This document shows, piece by piece, positions 15,795-24,314 of a stretch of DNA of 34,101 nt (positions are counted from its first letter, which is position 1; the number at the start of each line of letters is the position of its first letter). A program made the translations under genes and the position numbers. The notes beneath the pieces are model-generated. The model was not told the DNA's origin. It saw only the letters and a program-made list of their open reading frames with translations, and did no database searches. The stretch is taken from NCBI GenBank assembly GCA_900539505.1, contig UQCL01000016.1, positions 1 through 34,101 on the forward strand, in the 5' to 3' direction. The stretch is from an uncultured Campylobacter sp. Its GTDB lineage: Bacteria > Campylobacterota > Campylobacteria > Campylobacterales > Campylobacteraceae.

Positions 15795-16900
15795 TTGACC
15801 GCCTCGCTCATATCGCCGATAGCGATGCGCCAGGATGGGATGATGACGAAGGCTAAAAACGGGATCACGCTAAAGACGAAGATCAAAAAGAGCATATTGA
15901 AATTTATCGCGGGCGTGAAGGTGATGAAATTTCGCAGCTCGCCGCCTAAGAATATATCGCGCAGAAGCGGCGCATCCAGGATAAAAACATAAGCATACGC
16001 GCCCGCGACGCCGAGCAGATAGGCGCTTAGCGAGACGATGAAATTTTGAATAAATTTCATCGCGATGATGTCCTTTATACAAAAGCCGATGCTGCGCAAG
16101 ATCGCGATCTCCTTTTTTTTCTCTCCGTATGCGAGCGAAATTTGATTTTTCAGCAAGATGAAAAACGAGATCATCGCCACGGCATAAAGCACCATAAAAA
16201 TTCCACCCTTGTAATAATACAGATGCCTCACTTCGGCTACCGCGTCCTCGGCGCTGAGAGCTTGCGTGTTGGGGTATAAATTTACGATCTTAAGCGCTAC
16301 TTCGCTTACTTCGTTGGGGTTGGGCACGCTTACGTAGAGCTTGGTGTATTCGCCCTCCTTCAGGCTTAGCACCTCGCGCGCGGTATCGGGGTTGAGATAG
16401 ATCACGTCGTTTGAGACGATGCTGCTTTCGTGCGGCGAAATTTTATTGATCTTAATCGCGATTAGGCGCTGTTCGGTTAAGAAGTGAAACTCGTCCTCAT
16501 AGTACCACTCGCCCATCGCCGCTTTTACCCCCTCGCCTACGACCATTTCGTTTTCGCTCAGGCTTTCGTCGCCTACGATATGAAACCAAACGCGCTTTTG
16601 AGCGAAGTAATACATCCCGTCTACGGCGCCCTGCACTTCGCTGACGCCCGCGATTTTGGAGATATCGTAGATATAGCCGTCGTGCATCAGATCGCGCTTG
16701 CCCGCGCGTAGAGCCTCTACGACGATGTCGGGCCTGAGCTTGATGACCTTTTCAAGATCGTTTTGAATGGAGCCCGAGATGAAAAGCACCGAGCTTAAAA
16801 TAAAAACGATAAATGCAAAGATCGCGAAGCTAAAAGCGTGATCGGCTCTGTCTTTTCGCAGCAAAGTTACGGAGTAGTCGATGAAATTTTTACTTATCAT
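15791..16900 (-). CDS. FtsX/MacB-like ABC transporter permease
   Basis: The 369-residue product has one N-terminal membrane segment (about 20-42), a ~200-residue periplasmic domain, and three closely spaced C-terminal membrane segments, the standard MacB/FtsX layout. AILRSIGFCIKDIIAMKF near residue 270 is the coupling helix region of this family. I place the start at ATG 16900 because GGAG lies 8 bases ahead; an in-frame ATG at 16915 without a site would add five residues. It overlaps the small gene upstream by 11 bases and the ATPase by 4. The periplasmic domain has no cysteines for metal binding that I can see, so it more likely transmits force than binds copper. Confidence 0.85.
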   Translation of the reverse strand: MISKNFIDYSVTLLRKDRADHAFSFAIFAFIVFILSSVLFISGSIQNDLEKVIKLRPDIVVEALRAGKRDLMHDGYIYDISKIAGVSEVQGAVDGMYYFAQKRVWFHIVGDESLSENEMVVGEGVKAAMGEWYYEDEFHFLTEQRLIAIKINKISPHESSIVSNDVIYLNPDTAREVLSLKEGEYTKLYVSVPNPNEVSEVALKIVNLYPNTQALSAEDAVAEVRHLYYYKGGIFMVLYAVAMISFFILLKNQISLAYGEKKKEIAILRSIGFCIKDIIAMKFIQNFIVSLSAYLLGVAGAYAYVFILDAPLLRDIFLGGELRNFITFTPAINFNMLFLIFVFSVIPFLAFVIIPSWRIAIGDMSEAVK

Positions 16901-17078
16901 AGACGAACTCCGCATAGGCCTTGCTCTTAAAGCTGCTCGAGAGCCGCACGTCCTTTATCTCGCGTGCGAGCTTTTGCAGGCACTGCTCGCCCTTTGCGCG
17001 ATCAAAGCTTACATAATGCACCGCAATGAGCGCGTAAAGGGCGGCAAAAAAGATCATTAAAGCGCAAATGAGCCTCAT
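16890..17078 (-). CDS. small single-span membrane protein, mcc operon
   Basis: This 62-residue protein has one N-terminal hydrophobic segment (about 3-21) and a charged remainder with a single Cys, probably facing the periplasm. Its ATG overlaps the stop of the double-NosL gene (ATGA 17075-17078) and its end overlaps the permease start, so the overlaps on both sides support it as a real gene. No family recognised. It may be a small subunit of the ABC system that follows. Confidence 0.7.
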   Translation of the reverse strand: MRLICALMIFFAALYALIAVHYVSFDRAKGEQCLQKLAREIKDVRLSSSFKSKAYAEFVYDK

Positions 17079-18199
17079 AGCCCTTCTATTACGCTCTCTT
17101 GAATTTCATCAAATTTAAGTACGCTCTTGCCTCCGTGATCTTTAGCGAAGGTCTTAGCCGCGCTCTCGCTATCAAACGCAATGAGCTCGTCGCCCATCGG
17201 TCCTAGGACGTTTGAGCCGAGCACGAAAAAGGCGCTTTTAGCATCGATCTTGTGTAGCTTGTAGTAGTCGGTTACGAAAATTTTATCAAAGCCCTTGCCC
17301 TTTTGGAAGTAATATTTCATCAGGTCTTTTACGCCGTCAAAATACAGGTTCTCGCCACCTTGAACCTCTATCATCGCCGCCCAGTTAGGGTTTTTGCCCA
17401 CTAGCATACCGCAGACCGGGCATTTAGCGCCCTCAGGCACGACGATCTTTTCAGCCTTTTTCGCTTTTGCGTTTTTATCGCTGCTGCCTAAATTTGCCGG
17501 CGCGTCCCATAGATACAGCGCTGCGGCTTGTAGGTGCTTGTCGTATTCAGGAGCCTTGCTAGCGCCTTTTACGTCGCAAACATTTTTGAGATGAGCTTTG
17601 AGCTCGGAGATGGCTTTGAAGCTTTTCGCTTCAGTTTTAGCGCAGTTTGTTTCGTAAAATTCTTTACCGTGCGCGTAAACGCCGCCCTCGCGCTTGGCTT
17701 TAATCATCTTATTATCGCCCTCGAAATCCTGCCCCGCAATCTCGTAGGCCTTGGCAAAGTTCACTATCTCGCCGCCGTTTTCGGCTTGGAATTCCTTCGC
17801 GTCGGCTTCGGTTGAGAAGGCGTATTTGCTATTACGCGTCATCGTGCCTTTAACCTTGCTGCCCACGACGTAAAAGGCTTTATTTACGTCGATCAAATTT
17901 AGATTTTTCGTATCGACGACCTGTGCATCGCTTGGAATTTTTCCCTCCGTTAGCTCGTACAAGCAGTGCAGAGAAGCTACTTGTTTGCCGTTCCAAACGT
18001 GGTTAGTTTTGTAAAATTTAACCAAATTCATTCCGCAAACGGCGCAGTATTCTTTGCCCTCGCCGCTTCCTACGAGCGTAGCTTTGCTAGGATCCACGCT
18101 TTGAAACATAGGCTTTGCCGGTTTATTGGCCCCGTCCATTGAGGCACCGAAAACGAACGCGACGAGTGCAGCCGAAGCTAAAAACGAACGTAAAATCAT
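17075..18199 (-). CDS. double-domain NosL-family copper chaperone
   Basis: NosL proteins bind Cu(I) and help mature copper enzymes; a NosL-like protein (MccL) is part of the Wolinella sulfite system, and this is its likely counterpart. The 374-residue product has a signal peptide (1-19), a first NosL domain with CAVCGM (52-57), a linker, and a second with CPVCGM (260-265). The usual second-strand signature appears as GTM near 118-120 and GPMG at 333-336. The middle (about 172-235) reads like a small cytochrome c domain, with HGKEFYETNCAKTE where CXXCH would stand, and lacks the haem motif. AAGGAG precedes ATG 18199. It is 31 bases behind the Sel1 gene and coupled by ATGA to the next gene. Confidence 0.85.
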   Translation of the reverse strand: MILRSFLASAALVAFVFGASMDGANKPAKPMFQSVDPSKATLVGSGEGKEYCAVCGMNLVKFYKTNHVWNGKQVASLHCLYELTEGKIPSDAQVVDTKNLNLIDVNKAFYVVGSKVKGTMTRNSKYAFSTEADAKEFQAENGGEIVNFAKAYEIAGQDFEGDNKMIKAKREGGVYAHGKEFYETNCAKTEAKSFKAISELKAHLKNVCDVKGASKAPEYDKHLQAAALYLWDAPANLGSSDKNAKAKKAEKIVVPEGAKCPVCGMLVGKNPNWAAMIEVQGGENLYFDGVKDLMKYYFQKGKGFDKIFVTDYYKLHKIDAKSAFFVLGSNVLGPMGDELIAFDSESAAKTFAKDHGGKSVLKFDEIQESVIEGL

Positions 18200-18230
18200 A
18201 CTGTCTCCTTAAAAATTTGATGTTTTAAAT

Positions 18231-19064
18231 CTACTTACTAATCGAATTTAAAAATTCCAAATTCTCGCATCCCATCTTGATGCCGCCGTCGCAGCTTTTT
18301 TTGAAAAGCTCTTTTGCTTTGGCGTTATCGGACTTCACCCCTTTTCCTTCGGCATACATTATGGCTAGGTTATTGCAGCCGTCGAAGTGGCCGAGGTTGC
18401 ACGCTTTTTCATACTGCTGCTTTGCTTGCTTATAATCCTGGCCCACCCCCTGCCCGAAGGCGTATAGATAGCCAAGGTTGTTGCAGCCGATGCCGATGTC
18501 GCCGCCGCAAGCCTTTTCGTAAAAAATTTTAGCCTTTGCGAAGCTTTGCTGCACGCCTTCGCCTTTCAGATACAGATAGCCCAGGTTGTTGCAGCCCATC
18601 ATATCGCCGTAGGTGCAGGCCTTTTCATAAAGGCTCGCCGCCTTGGCGACATCCTTTGCAAGCCCTGCGCCGTTTGCGTATAAAAGTCCGAGCGAGGTGC
18701 AGCCTTCGTTATCCTTGCAGGCTTTTTCGTAATAAGCCGCAGCTTTGGTAAAATTTTGATCCGCGCCGTTGCCGCTTTCGTAGATATAGCCTAGATTGTT
18801 GCACGCAAGCGCAAATTTAGCGCTGCACGCTTTTTCATAGAGGCTGATCGCTTTTTCGAAATTTTTCTCTACGTTGCCGGTACCCTCAAAATACAAAACG
18901 GCTAGATTATAGCATCCCGAAGCTTTATTTTCCAAACCGCACGCTCGCTCGTAAATTTCTGCGAGTTTTTTATGATCGCCGCTTTGCTGAGCTTGAATGC
19001 CCTCGCTGATAAAGCCCGCGTTTGCCGCGGCAGCCAAGGCTAACGCTATTAGAAATTTTTTCAA
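18231..19064 (-). CDS. Sel1-repeat (HcpA-like) exported protein
   Basis: The 277-residue product has a signal peptide (about 1-16) and some seven Sel1-like repeats of 35-36 residues, each with the pattern A..LYEKAC followed by GC.NLG.LY, giving paired cysteines per repeat. This is the disulfide-linked solenoid layout of Helicobacter Hcp proteins. Such proteins act in protein-protein contacts in the periplasm; here it could assist assembly of the sulfite reductase. The start is TTG at 19064-19062, with AAGGAG (19070-19075) six bases ahead, inside the end of the haem lyase gene. It lies between ccsA and nosL genes in one operon, an unusual partner. Confidence 0.85.
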   Translation of the reverse strand: MKKFLIALALAAAANAGFISEGIQAQQSGDHKKLAEIYERACGLENKASGCYNLAVLYFEGTGNVEKNFEKAISLYEKACSAKFALACNNLGYIYESGNGADQNFTKAAAYYEKACKDNEGCTSLGLLYANGAGLAKDVAKAASLYEKACTYGDMMGCNNLGYLYLKGEGVQQSFAKAKIFYEKACGGDIGIGCNNLGYLYAFGQGVGQDYKQAKQQYEKACNLGHFDGCNNLAIMYAEGKGVKSDNAKAKELFKKSCDGGIKMGCENLEFLNSISK

Positions 19065-19074
19065 ATTTACTCCT

Positions 19075-21765
19075 TTATATCGTTTTTACGTCCCTGCCTC
19101 TGAAAGCAAGAGCGATTATTAAAATTATCGCCGCTATTATACAATAAAACGGCGCGGGTATCTGCGGCGCATCTCCCGCAGCGTAAGAGTGCATGCCGGT
19201 GAGGTAGAAATTTACGCCGAAATAGGTCATTATGATCGAACTATACGCAAGAGTCGAGCTCACGCAATAAACATAGATCGAGCTGAACTTCGGGATAAGC
19301 TTTAGATGCAGCACGATCGCATAGACGATGATCGAGACATACGACCAGGTCTCTTTGCTATCCCAGCCCCAGTATCGCCCCCAGCTCTCATTCGCCCACA
19401 CGCCGCCGAAGAAATTTCCGAGCGTCAGCATCGAAAGCCCCACGATGAGGCTGATCTCGTTGATCGCCGTTATATATCTGATCTGAGCGTTAAGCCGCTC
19501 GCGATTGGCGCTGTTTTTAAGCGCCATCAAAATAAGAGCCAAAAGCCCAAGCAGGCAGCTAAGCCCCAAAAATCCGTAGCTAGCCGTAATAACCGAGACG
19601 TGGATGCTAAGCCAATAGGACTTTAGCACCGGCACGAGGTTGGTAATCTGCGGATTTACGAAGCTCATATGCGCTACCAGCATCACAATGCTGGCTAGCA
19701 AGCAGCTCGCGCTTAGCGTAAGCAGGGACTTTCTAAAAAATATAATCCCCGCAAGCGCCGCCGACCAGCCGATGTATATCATCGATTCATAGCTATCGCT
19801 CCACGGCGCGTGAGCCGCTACGTACCAACGCAGCGCAAGCGCGAGAGTATGCGCTGCAAAACATATCGCAAAGGCCGCAAATAAAATTTTTTGCGCGAGC
19901 GTGAAGCGCTTGCCGCAAAGTGCGCCCAAAAGCGCCAATATTAGAGCTACGCCGCCTAGGATCATATAGCAATAAACGAGCTTTTTAAAAACCGAAGCTT
20001 TGTTGTAAAACACCTCGGCTTTGACGCGGCTAACGCTAGGAAGAATAGCCGCAGAGGCGGCTCTTTGGTAGTTTTTCAGCTCCGCAAGTGCTGCATCTGC
20101 TTTAGCCCAATCATTATCCGAAATTCCGTCTTGCAAGCCGTTTAGATAGTCGTTTAGCACGCCTTTGATCTGCAGCGCGATCCTATAATCCGCAAAGGCG
20201 TCGTTCGGCGAGAGCCACGCGTTTTGCGGGTCGTTCGGCACGGGGATAAATTTAAAAAACACCCCTCTAAAGGTCAGATACGCAATGTTTAACCGCTCGT
20301 CGAATTTAATCAGCTCGTTATCGAGCACGCCGCGGCGTGAGGCGCTTTTTTCATTCGCCTCGTCCAGGGCGCGCGCAAGCTTGTAGTTGCCGTTTTCATC
20401 AAAGACTGAATTAAAGCTCGCATATCGCTCCTGCGGCGCTAAGCCCAGCATCTTTTTGATCTCGTCGTTTTTGATCTTGATGATCTTTTGATCGCGCCAG
20501 AAAGCGGGATTTAGGCTCATTCCTAGGATCATCTGCTCGGCGCTTAAGCCGTAAAGCGAATCCGTGCCTGAAATTTTATTTACGATTTCGCTTGCTTCGG
20601 TGCTAAGCGGCTTGATCCTACCCATGTAATCTTGCACCAAAAGCTCTGCAAACGCGCCGTTTGCGTGAACGCGCGAGTTAGCTTTAAGGTTTGCCAGATA
20701 GTTTTCATCCGCGGCGCGAAGCTCCACGCTTAAAAGAAGCGGCGCAATCAAAAGAAGCGCGGCGGGCGCATTGTTTTTGATAAATTTGGCGAGCTTTTTA
20801 AACCTGCTGCCGGCGGTAAAAAGATTTCCAATAAATCCGACGCAAAGCAAGAAATAGCCGAAATAAGTGGGGATTTTACCAGGATCGCGGTTAAGCTCCA
20901 GCACCGTACCAAGCTCGTCGGTGTCGTAGGAGGATTGAAAGAGCTTAAAGCCGTCAAAGCTTAGCGGGTGGTTCATATAAATTTCATGCTCCCCCGCGCT
21001 CTTGCCCTCTTTTAAAATTTCAACGTCGCTGGCGTAGGATGACGGGCTTTGCGAGCCCGGGTAGCGCTCGAGCTTAAATTTCAAAAGCTTTACCGCAAAC
21101 GGAAGCTCTATGAGTTTCGAGCCCCAGCTTAGCATTATCTCCTCGCCGTCAAAGTTTAAAATTTTGGGTTCCCCGAGCCAGCCCGCGCCGCCGCGCAGCT
21201 GCGCTTCTTGCTCGCTTCCGCCCTCAAAGCCCGCTTTTACCTCAAGCGTGCCCTGCTCGCCTTTGGGCGCGGGTTTGTAGGAGCTAAATTTGACGGTGAA
21301 GCTTTTAGAATTTATACTTTGCGTGAAGCTAAAATCGTTATCGCCGATCTGAGATAGATTTAACGGATGCTCAAACAGCGCGTCTTGCGTGCGGATTTGC
21401 AAGTATGGTTTGACGCTCACCATCTCATTTTCGCTCTCGCCCGCCCTTACGTGCAGCACGCCCTCGGTGCCGAAATAGCGCGTCAGCGCCGCGCCGATAA
21501 AGATAACGACAAATGCCGCGTGAAGCACGAAGGAGCCGAAACGGCGCCACATTTTGGTTTTTATGATTATTCCTAGCAGGCTAAGCGTCGCAGCGCCCAT
21601 GACGCACTCATACCAGCGCGCCTCATAGACTAAAATTTTAGCAGTTTGCGTATCGTAAATGCTCTCTAAAAAGGTCGCGACGCCAGCACCTGCGGCTAGA
21701 ATGAAAAGGAGGCAGAGCGCAAATTTGTAAGAGATGAAAAATTTTAATATTTTTAGCGCGCTCAT
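19075..21765 (-). CDS. ccsA: CcsBA-type cytochrome c haem lyase dedicated to MccA
   Basis: This 896-residue membrane protein is a fused CcsB-CcsA (ResB-ResC) cytochrome c synthetase. The N-terminal CcsB part has four membrane segments and a large periplasmic domain (about 110-560); the C-terminal CcsA part holds the haem-handling WWD-type segment WGRYWGWDSKETWSY (about 793-807) and the flanking conserved His residues in HMSF, SIHVSV and LHLKL. It transports haem and attaches it to apocytochrome cysteines. In Wolinella a separate lyase, CcsA1, recognises the CX15CH haem site of MccA; position directly behind mccD supports that specialised role. Spacers of 15 and 10 bases to its neighbours show it is inside the operon. 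Confidence 0.93.
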   Translation of the reverse strand: MSALKILKFFISYKFALCLLFILAAGAGVATFLESIYDTQTAKILVYEARWYECVMGAATLSLLGIIIKTKMWRRFGSFVLHAAFVVIFIGAALTRYFGTEGVLHVRAGESENEMVSVKPYLQIRTQDALFEHPLNLSQIGDNDFSFTQSINSKSFTVKFSSYKPAPKGEQGTLEVKAGFEGGSEQEAQLRGGAGWLGEPKILNFDGEEIMLSWGSKLIELPFAVKLLKFKLERYPGSQSPSSYASDVEILKEGKSAGEHEIYMNHPLSFDGFKLFQSSYDTDELGTVLELNRDPGKIPTYFGYFLLCVGFIGNLFTAGSRFKKLAKFIKNNAPAALLLIAPLLLSVELRAADENYLANLKANSRVHANGAFAELLVQDYMGRIKPLSTEASEIVNKISGTDSLYGLSAEQMILGMSLNPAFWRDQKIIKIKNDEIKKMLGLAPQERYASFNSVFDENGNYKLARALDEANEKSASRRGVLDNELIKFDERLNIAYLTFRGVFFKFIPVPNDPQNAWLSPNDAFADYRIALQIKGVLNDYLNGLQDGISDNDWAKADAALAELKNYQRAASAAILPSVSRVKAEVFYNKASVFKKLVYCYMILGGVALILALLGALCGKRFTLAQKILFAAFAICFAAHTLALALRWYVAAHAPWSDSYESMIYIGWSAALAGIIFFRKSLLTLSASCLLASIVMLVAHMSFVNPQITNLVPVLKSYWLSIHVSVITASYGFLGLSCLLGLLALILMALKNSANRERLNAQIRYITAINEISLIVGLSMLTLGNFFGGVWANESWGRYWGWDSKETWSYVSIIVYAIVLHLKLIPKFSSIYVYCVSSTLAYSSIIMTYFGVNFYLTGMHSYAAGDAPQIPAPFYCIIAAIILIIALAFRGRDVKTI

Positions 21766-21780
21766 TAACCCTCCGCAGTT

Positions 21781-22752
21781 TTACATTATTATATCGTAAG
21801 TTTGTCCCGCATACAAAATAAACATCCTAAGAAGCAGCACGCCCATGACGCTGGCAAGCGCGCTAACGTAGAATGTAAACGCAGAGTGAGCGATCTTTTT
21901 GCCCAGTGCGAAATTTAAAACTAGCGGTACACAAAAGCCTACGCCCACGACGCCTAGCCAAAACAGCTGAGCGTAAACGCCCTCGCTAAAGGCAACGCTT
22001 GCAGCTTTTTGTACGTCGCTGCCAGTGATTAGCGAGACGAAGATCATGCCGATTAGTAAAATTTCCATCGCTAAAACCGGCCACTCGACCGTATGTAGAG
22101 TTTTTAGATCGCCACCGTGCGGGTCCGCTTTAAAGAAAAGCGCGGCTATGAGGCTTGAGCCCGCAATCCCCGCCGATAAGCCAGACGCCACGAAAAGCGC
22201 AGGTAAAACGGCTGTATTAAGGATAGGAAATCTAACTAAAACCGAGATCAAAAAGCCCGTATAGGCGCAGATCGCGACCGCAAAAACAAGCGTAAGCGCA
22301 AGAAGCAGCGGGCGAAGCGCGTTTAAAATTTTCATTACGAGCGCGAAAAGCCCTTTTAAAAAAGTAAGTCTGTGCGATAAAAATCCGCTAAGATCAGCTT
22401 TAAACGCATAAAGGCAGACCACAAAGCTAAGCGGGATATAGACGCAAAGCGCCGCCACGCCCACGGACATAACCGAGGTGAAGTTGTAATTGATCAAAAT
22501 TTTCCAAAAAAGAAGCGGTCGCTCTAAATCGGCTACCAGACAAACCATACCGAGTAAGATCGCTACGAAAGATAGCAGCGACGCAGCCTTAAACAACGGC
22601 GTGCTTTCGGTCTGTTTTTTGTAAAATTTAACTAGGATCGCGACTACTAACGCGCCGCCGCTCATACCCGCTAGCAAAAGATAAACCGCGATCGGCCAAC
22701 CCCACTCCACGCCGTGTGAGAAGGTCGCAGTGAAATTTATAGCTCCGTTCAT
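21781..22752 (-). CDS. mccD: MccD, NrfD-family quinol dehydrogenase membrane subunit
   Basis: The 323-residue protein has about eight to nine membrane segments and begins with the NrfD/PsrC hallmark region EWGWPIAVYLLLAGMSGGA. It would oxidise menaquinol and pass electrons to the ferredoxin partner encoded one base upstream. The ribosome binding site AGGAG lies within the last codons of mccC, so the two are translationally linked. Length and order (mccA-B-C-D-haem lyase) match the Wolinella mcc arrangement. NrfD-family proteins contain no haem or FeS cluster of their own, and none of those motifs is present here. Confidence 0.92.
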   Translation of the reverse strand: MNGAINFTATFSHGVEWGWPIAVYLLLAGMSGGALVVAILVKFYKKQTESTPLFKAASLLSFVAILLGMVCLVADLERPLLFWKILINYNFTSVMSVGVAALCVYIPLSFVVCLYAFKADLSGFLSHRLTFLKGLFALVMKILNALRPLLLALTLVFAVAICAYTGFLISVLVRFPILNTAVLPALFVASGLSAGIAGSSLIAALFFKADPHGGDLKTLHTVEWPVLAMEILLIGMIFVSLITGSDVQKAASVAFSEGVYAQLFWLGVVGVGFCVPLVLNFALGKKIAHSAFTFYVSALASVMGVLLLRMFILYAGQTYDIIM

Positions 22753-22753
22753 A

Positions 22754-23461
22754 TCACACTCCTAGTTTAACCGCAGGAATATAGCGCAGGCTCGGCTTCG
22801 TACCGCACTCCGGGCGCATTCGCAGGCTGTCTTTTACGCGAAGTAGCTGGCTGATGTGCGAGCCTTCGTCGTTTAGATCGCCAAATACGATTGCCTCGTA
22901 TCTGCACGCCTCAATGCAGGCAGGCTCGTGGCCGTCTTTTAAATTCGTATCCAAGCAGAAGTTGCAGCTCTCTGCGGCTTTGGTTTCGTGGTTTATAAAT
23001 CGCACATCGTAAGGACAGGCCACGATGCAGTATTTACAGGCGATGCAGTCGTCGGTGTTCATCGTCGTGATGCCGGTTTTTTCGTCCTTGTGACAGGCTT
23101 TCGTCGGGCAGACGTTCACGCACGGCGCGTCCTCGCACTGCTGACAAGATACTCTAACGTAGCGCTTTTCTTTCAAATTTAGCGGATCGGTTTTATCCTG
23201 GATAAAAAGCCTCATCTGACCTTTTGGGACCAAATTTACCTTTTTACAGGCGATCTCGCAATCGGTACAGCCCACGCATTTGTTCTGATCGAATATCATG
23301 CCGTAGTGCGGCTTTTTCGGCTCTTGCTTTTTAGCGCTTGCGTTTACATCTTGCGCATTTTTATCTGTGCCGTTTTGTGCGAGCAAGCTTGAGGCGATTG
23401 CGCCGAGCCCCAAAGAGCCGAGTGCGGCGGATTTTATAAAATTTCTTCTTTGCTTTTGCAT
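22754..23461 (-). CDS. mccC: MccC, Tat-exported four-cluster ferredoxin
   Basis: This 235-residue protein starts with a twin-arginine signal (RRNFIK near residues 5-10, then a hydrophobic run to about 30), so it folds with its clusters before export. Four cysteine groups follow in the NrfC/PhsB/DmsB order: CVGCTDCEIAC, CQQCEDAPCVNVC, CIACKYCIVAC and CNFCLDTN with a later CIEAC, enough for four [4Fe-4S] clusters. It should carry electrons from MccD to the haems of MccA. It is preceded by GGAGGA-type sequence just before the ATG and followed after one base by mccD. Confidence 0.94.
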   Translation of the reverse strand: MQKQRRNFIKSAALGSLGLGAIASSLLAQNGTDKNAQDVNASAKKQEPKKPHYGMIFDQNKCVGCTDCEIACKKVNLVPKGQMRLFIQDKTDPLNLKEKRYVRVSCQQCEDAPCVNVCPTKACHKDEKTGITTMNTDDCIACKYCIVACPYDVRFINHETKAAESCNFCLDTNLKDGHEPACIEACRYEAIVFGDLNDEGSHISQLLRVKDSLRMRPECGTKPSLRYIPAVKLGV

Positions 23462-23489
23462 ATTCTCCTCCGACTAAATTTAAGCAAAA

Positions 23490-24263
23490 CTACTTTGTTT
23501 TGTTCGCGTCGTGAAAGCTTTTAGCCTCGCTCTCGCTAAGCTTTTTGGCTGCATCGGCAAGCTCGCCGGGCTTTAAAACCTTTAGTAGCTCGGCTTCAAA
23601 AATTACTACAGAACCCGCAGGAATTCTATCTACGTCCACGTTACCGTAGGCTAAATTACTAGGGATTGTAAATTTATATTTCGAGCCCGTATTCATCAAA
23701 AGCAACCCCTCGCGCAATCCGTCGATTAAGCCTATCATAGAAAGATGCGCCGGAATTTTAGACGCGAAAGTATCGTCAAATACGCTACCGTTCGTCAAAT
23801 ACGCCTTGTAGTTCATCACCACTACGCTCTCAGGCTTTGGCTTTTCGCCCATGCCTAGCTTTAAAATTTCATATTGAAGACCGGATTTTGTGGTTTTAAC
23901 GTCCGGATTTTTGGCATTTTTCGCCATAAATTCCTTGCCCGCTTTTAAATTTTTATCAAGCTCCGCTTTGGAATTTGTTTCTACGATCTTATTTAGCTTA
24001 TCGGCTCTTTGATTCAAAAGCGCAATAATTTCCTCATCTTTTAGCTTCTGCTGCTTTTTAAGAGCGTCCAAAAACCCCTCTATCACCGCATCTAAGTCGT
24101 ATTTGACACCTAACGCGGCTTGTGAATGCAGCTGGTTTGAAACATAGCTTCCGGTGGAAGCTCCAATGCTATAAGATTCTTTTTGTTCTTGCGTAGTTAA
24201 ATTCGCGCCCAACGCGCAGCTTGCCAAAACGATAGGCAAGAAAATTTTTAGTCTTTTTTGCAT
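23490..24263 (-). CDS. mccB: MccB, periplasmic FKBP-type peptidyl-prolyl isomerase
   Basis: The 257-residue product has a Sec signal peptide (about 1-19), a helical FkpA/MIP-like N-terminal domain (about 25-115) with the signature YSIGASTGSYVSNQL, and an FKBP domain (about 125-235) with GLQYEIL, GSVFDDTF, and IPSNLAYGN plus IPAGSVVIFEAELL. It probably helps fold MccA, where the long CX15CH haem loop may need proline isomerisation. The same gene stands between mccA and mccC in Wolinella. An imperfect hairpin in the 51-base gap after mccA may set its expression below that of mccA. Confidence 0.92.
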   Translation of the reverse strand: MQKRLKIFLPIVLASCALGANLTTQEQKESYSIGASTGSYVSNQLHSQAALGVKYDLDAVIEGFLDALKKQQKLKDEEIIALLNQRADKLNKIVETNSKAELDKNLKAGKEFMAKNAKNPDVKTTKSGLQYEILKLGMGEKPKPESVVVMNYKAYLTNGSVFDDTFASKIPAHLSMIGLIDGLREGLLLMNTGSKYKFTIPSNLAYGNVDVDRIPAGSVVIFEAELLKVLKPGELADAAKKLSESEAKSFHDANKTK

Positions 24264-24280
24264 ACATTTGCCTTTTAAAT

Positions 24281-24310
24281 TTCGGGGCCGCGAACTTACG
24301 CGACCCCGAA
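24281..24310 (-). promoter_or_regulatory. intercistronic hairpin between mccA and mccB
   Basis: TTCGGGG (24281-24287) pairs with CCCCGAA (24304-24310); after one mismatch CGCG pairs with CGCG around the loop AACTTA. It starts four bases behind the mccA stop and is followed on the transcript by AAATTTAAAAGG, which is the mccB ribosome binding region, with no T-run. It therefore looks like an mRNA-stabilising or partly attenuating stem that lets mccA be made in excess over the accessory genes. Confidence 0.6.
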
Positions 24311-24314
24311 AGAA

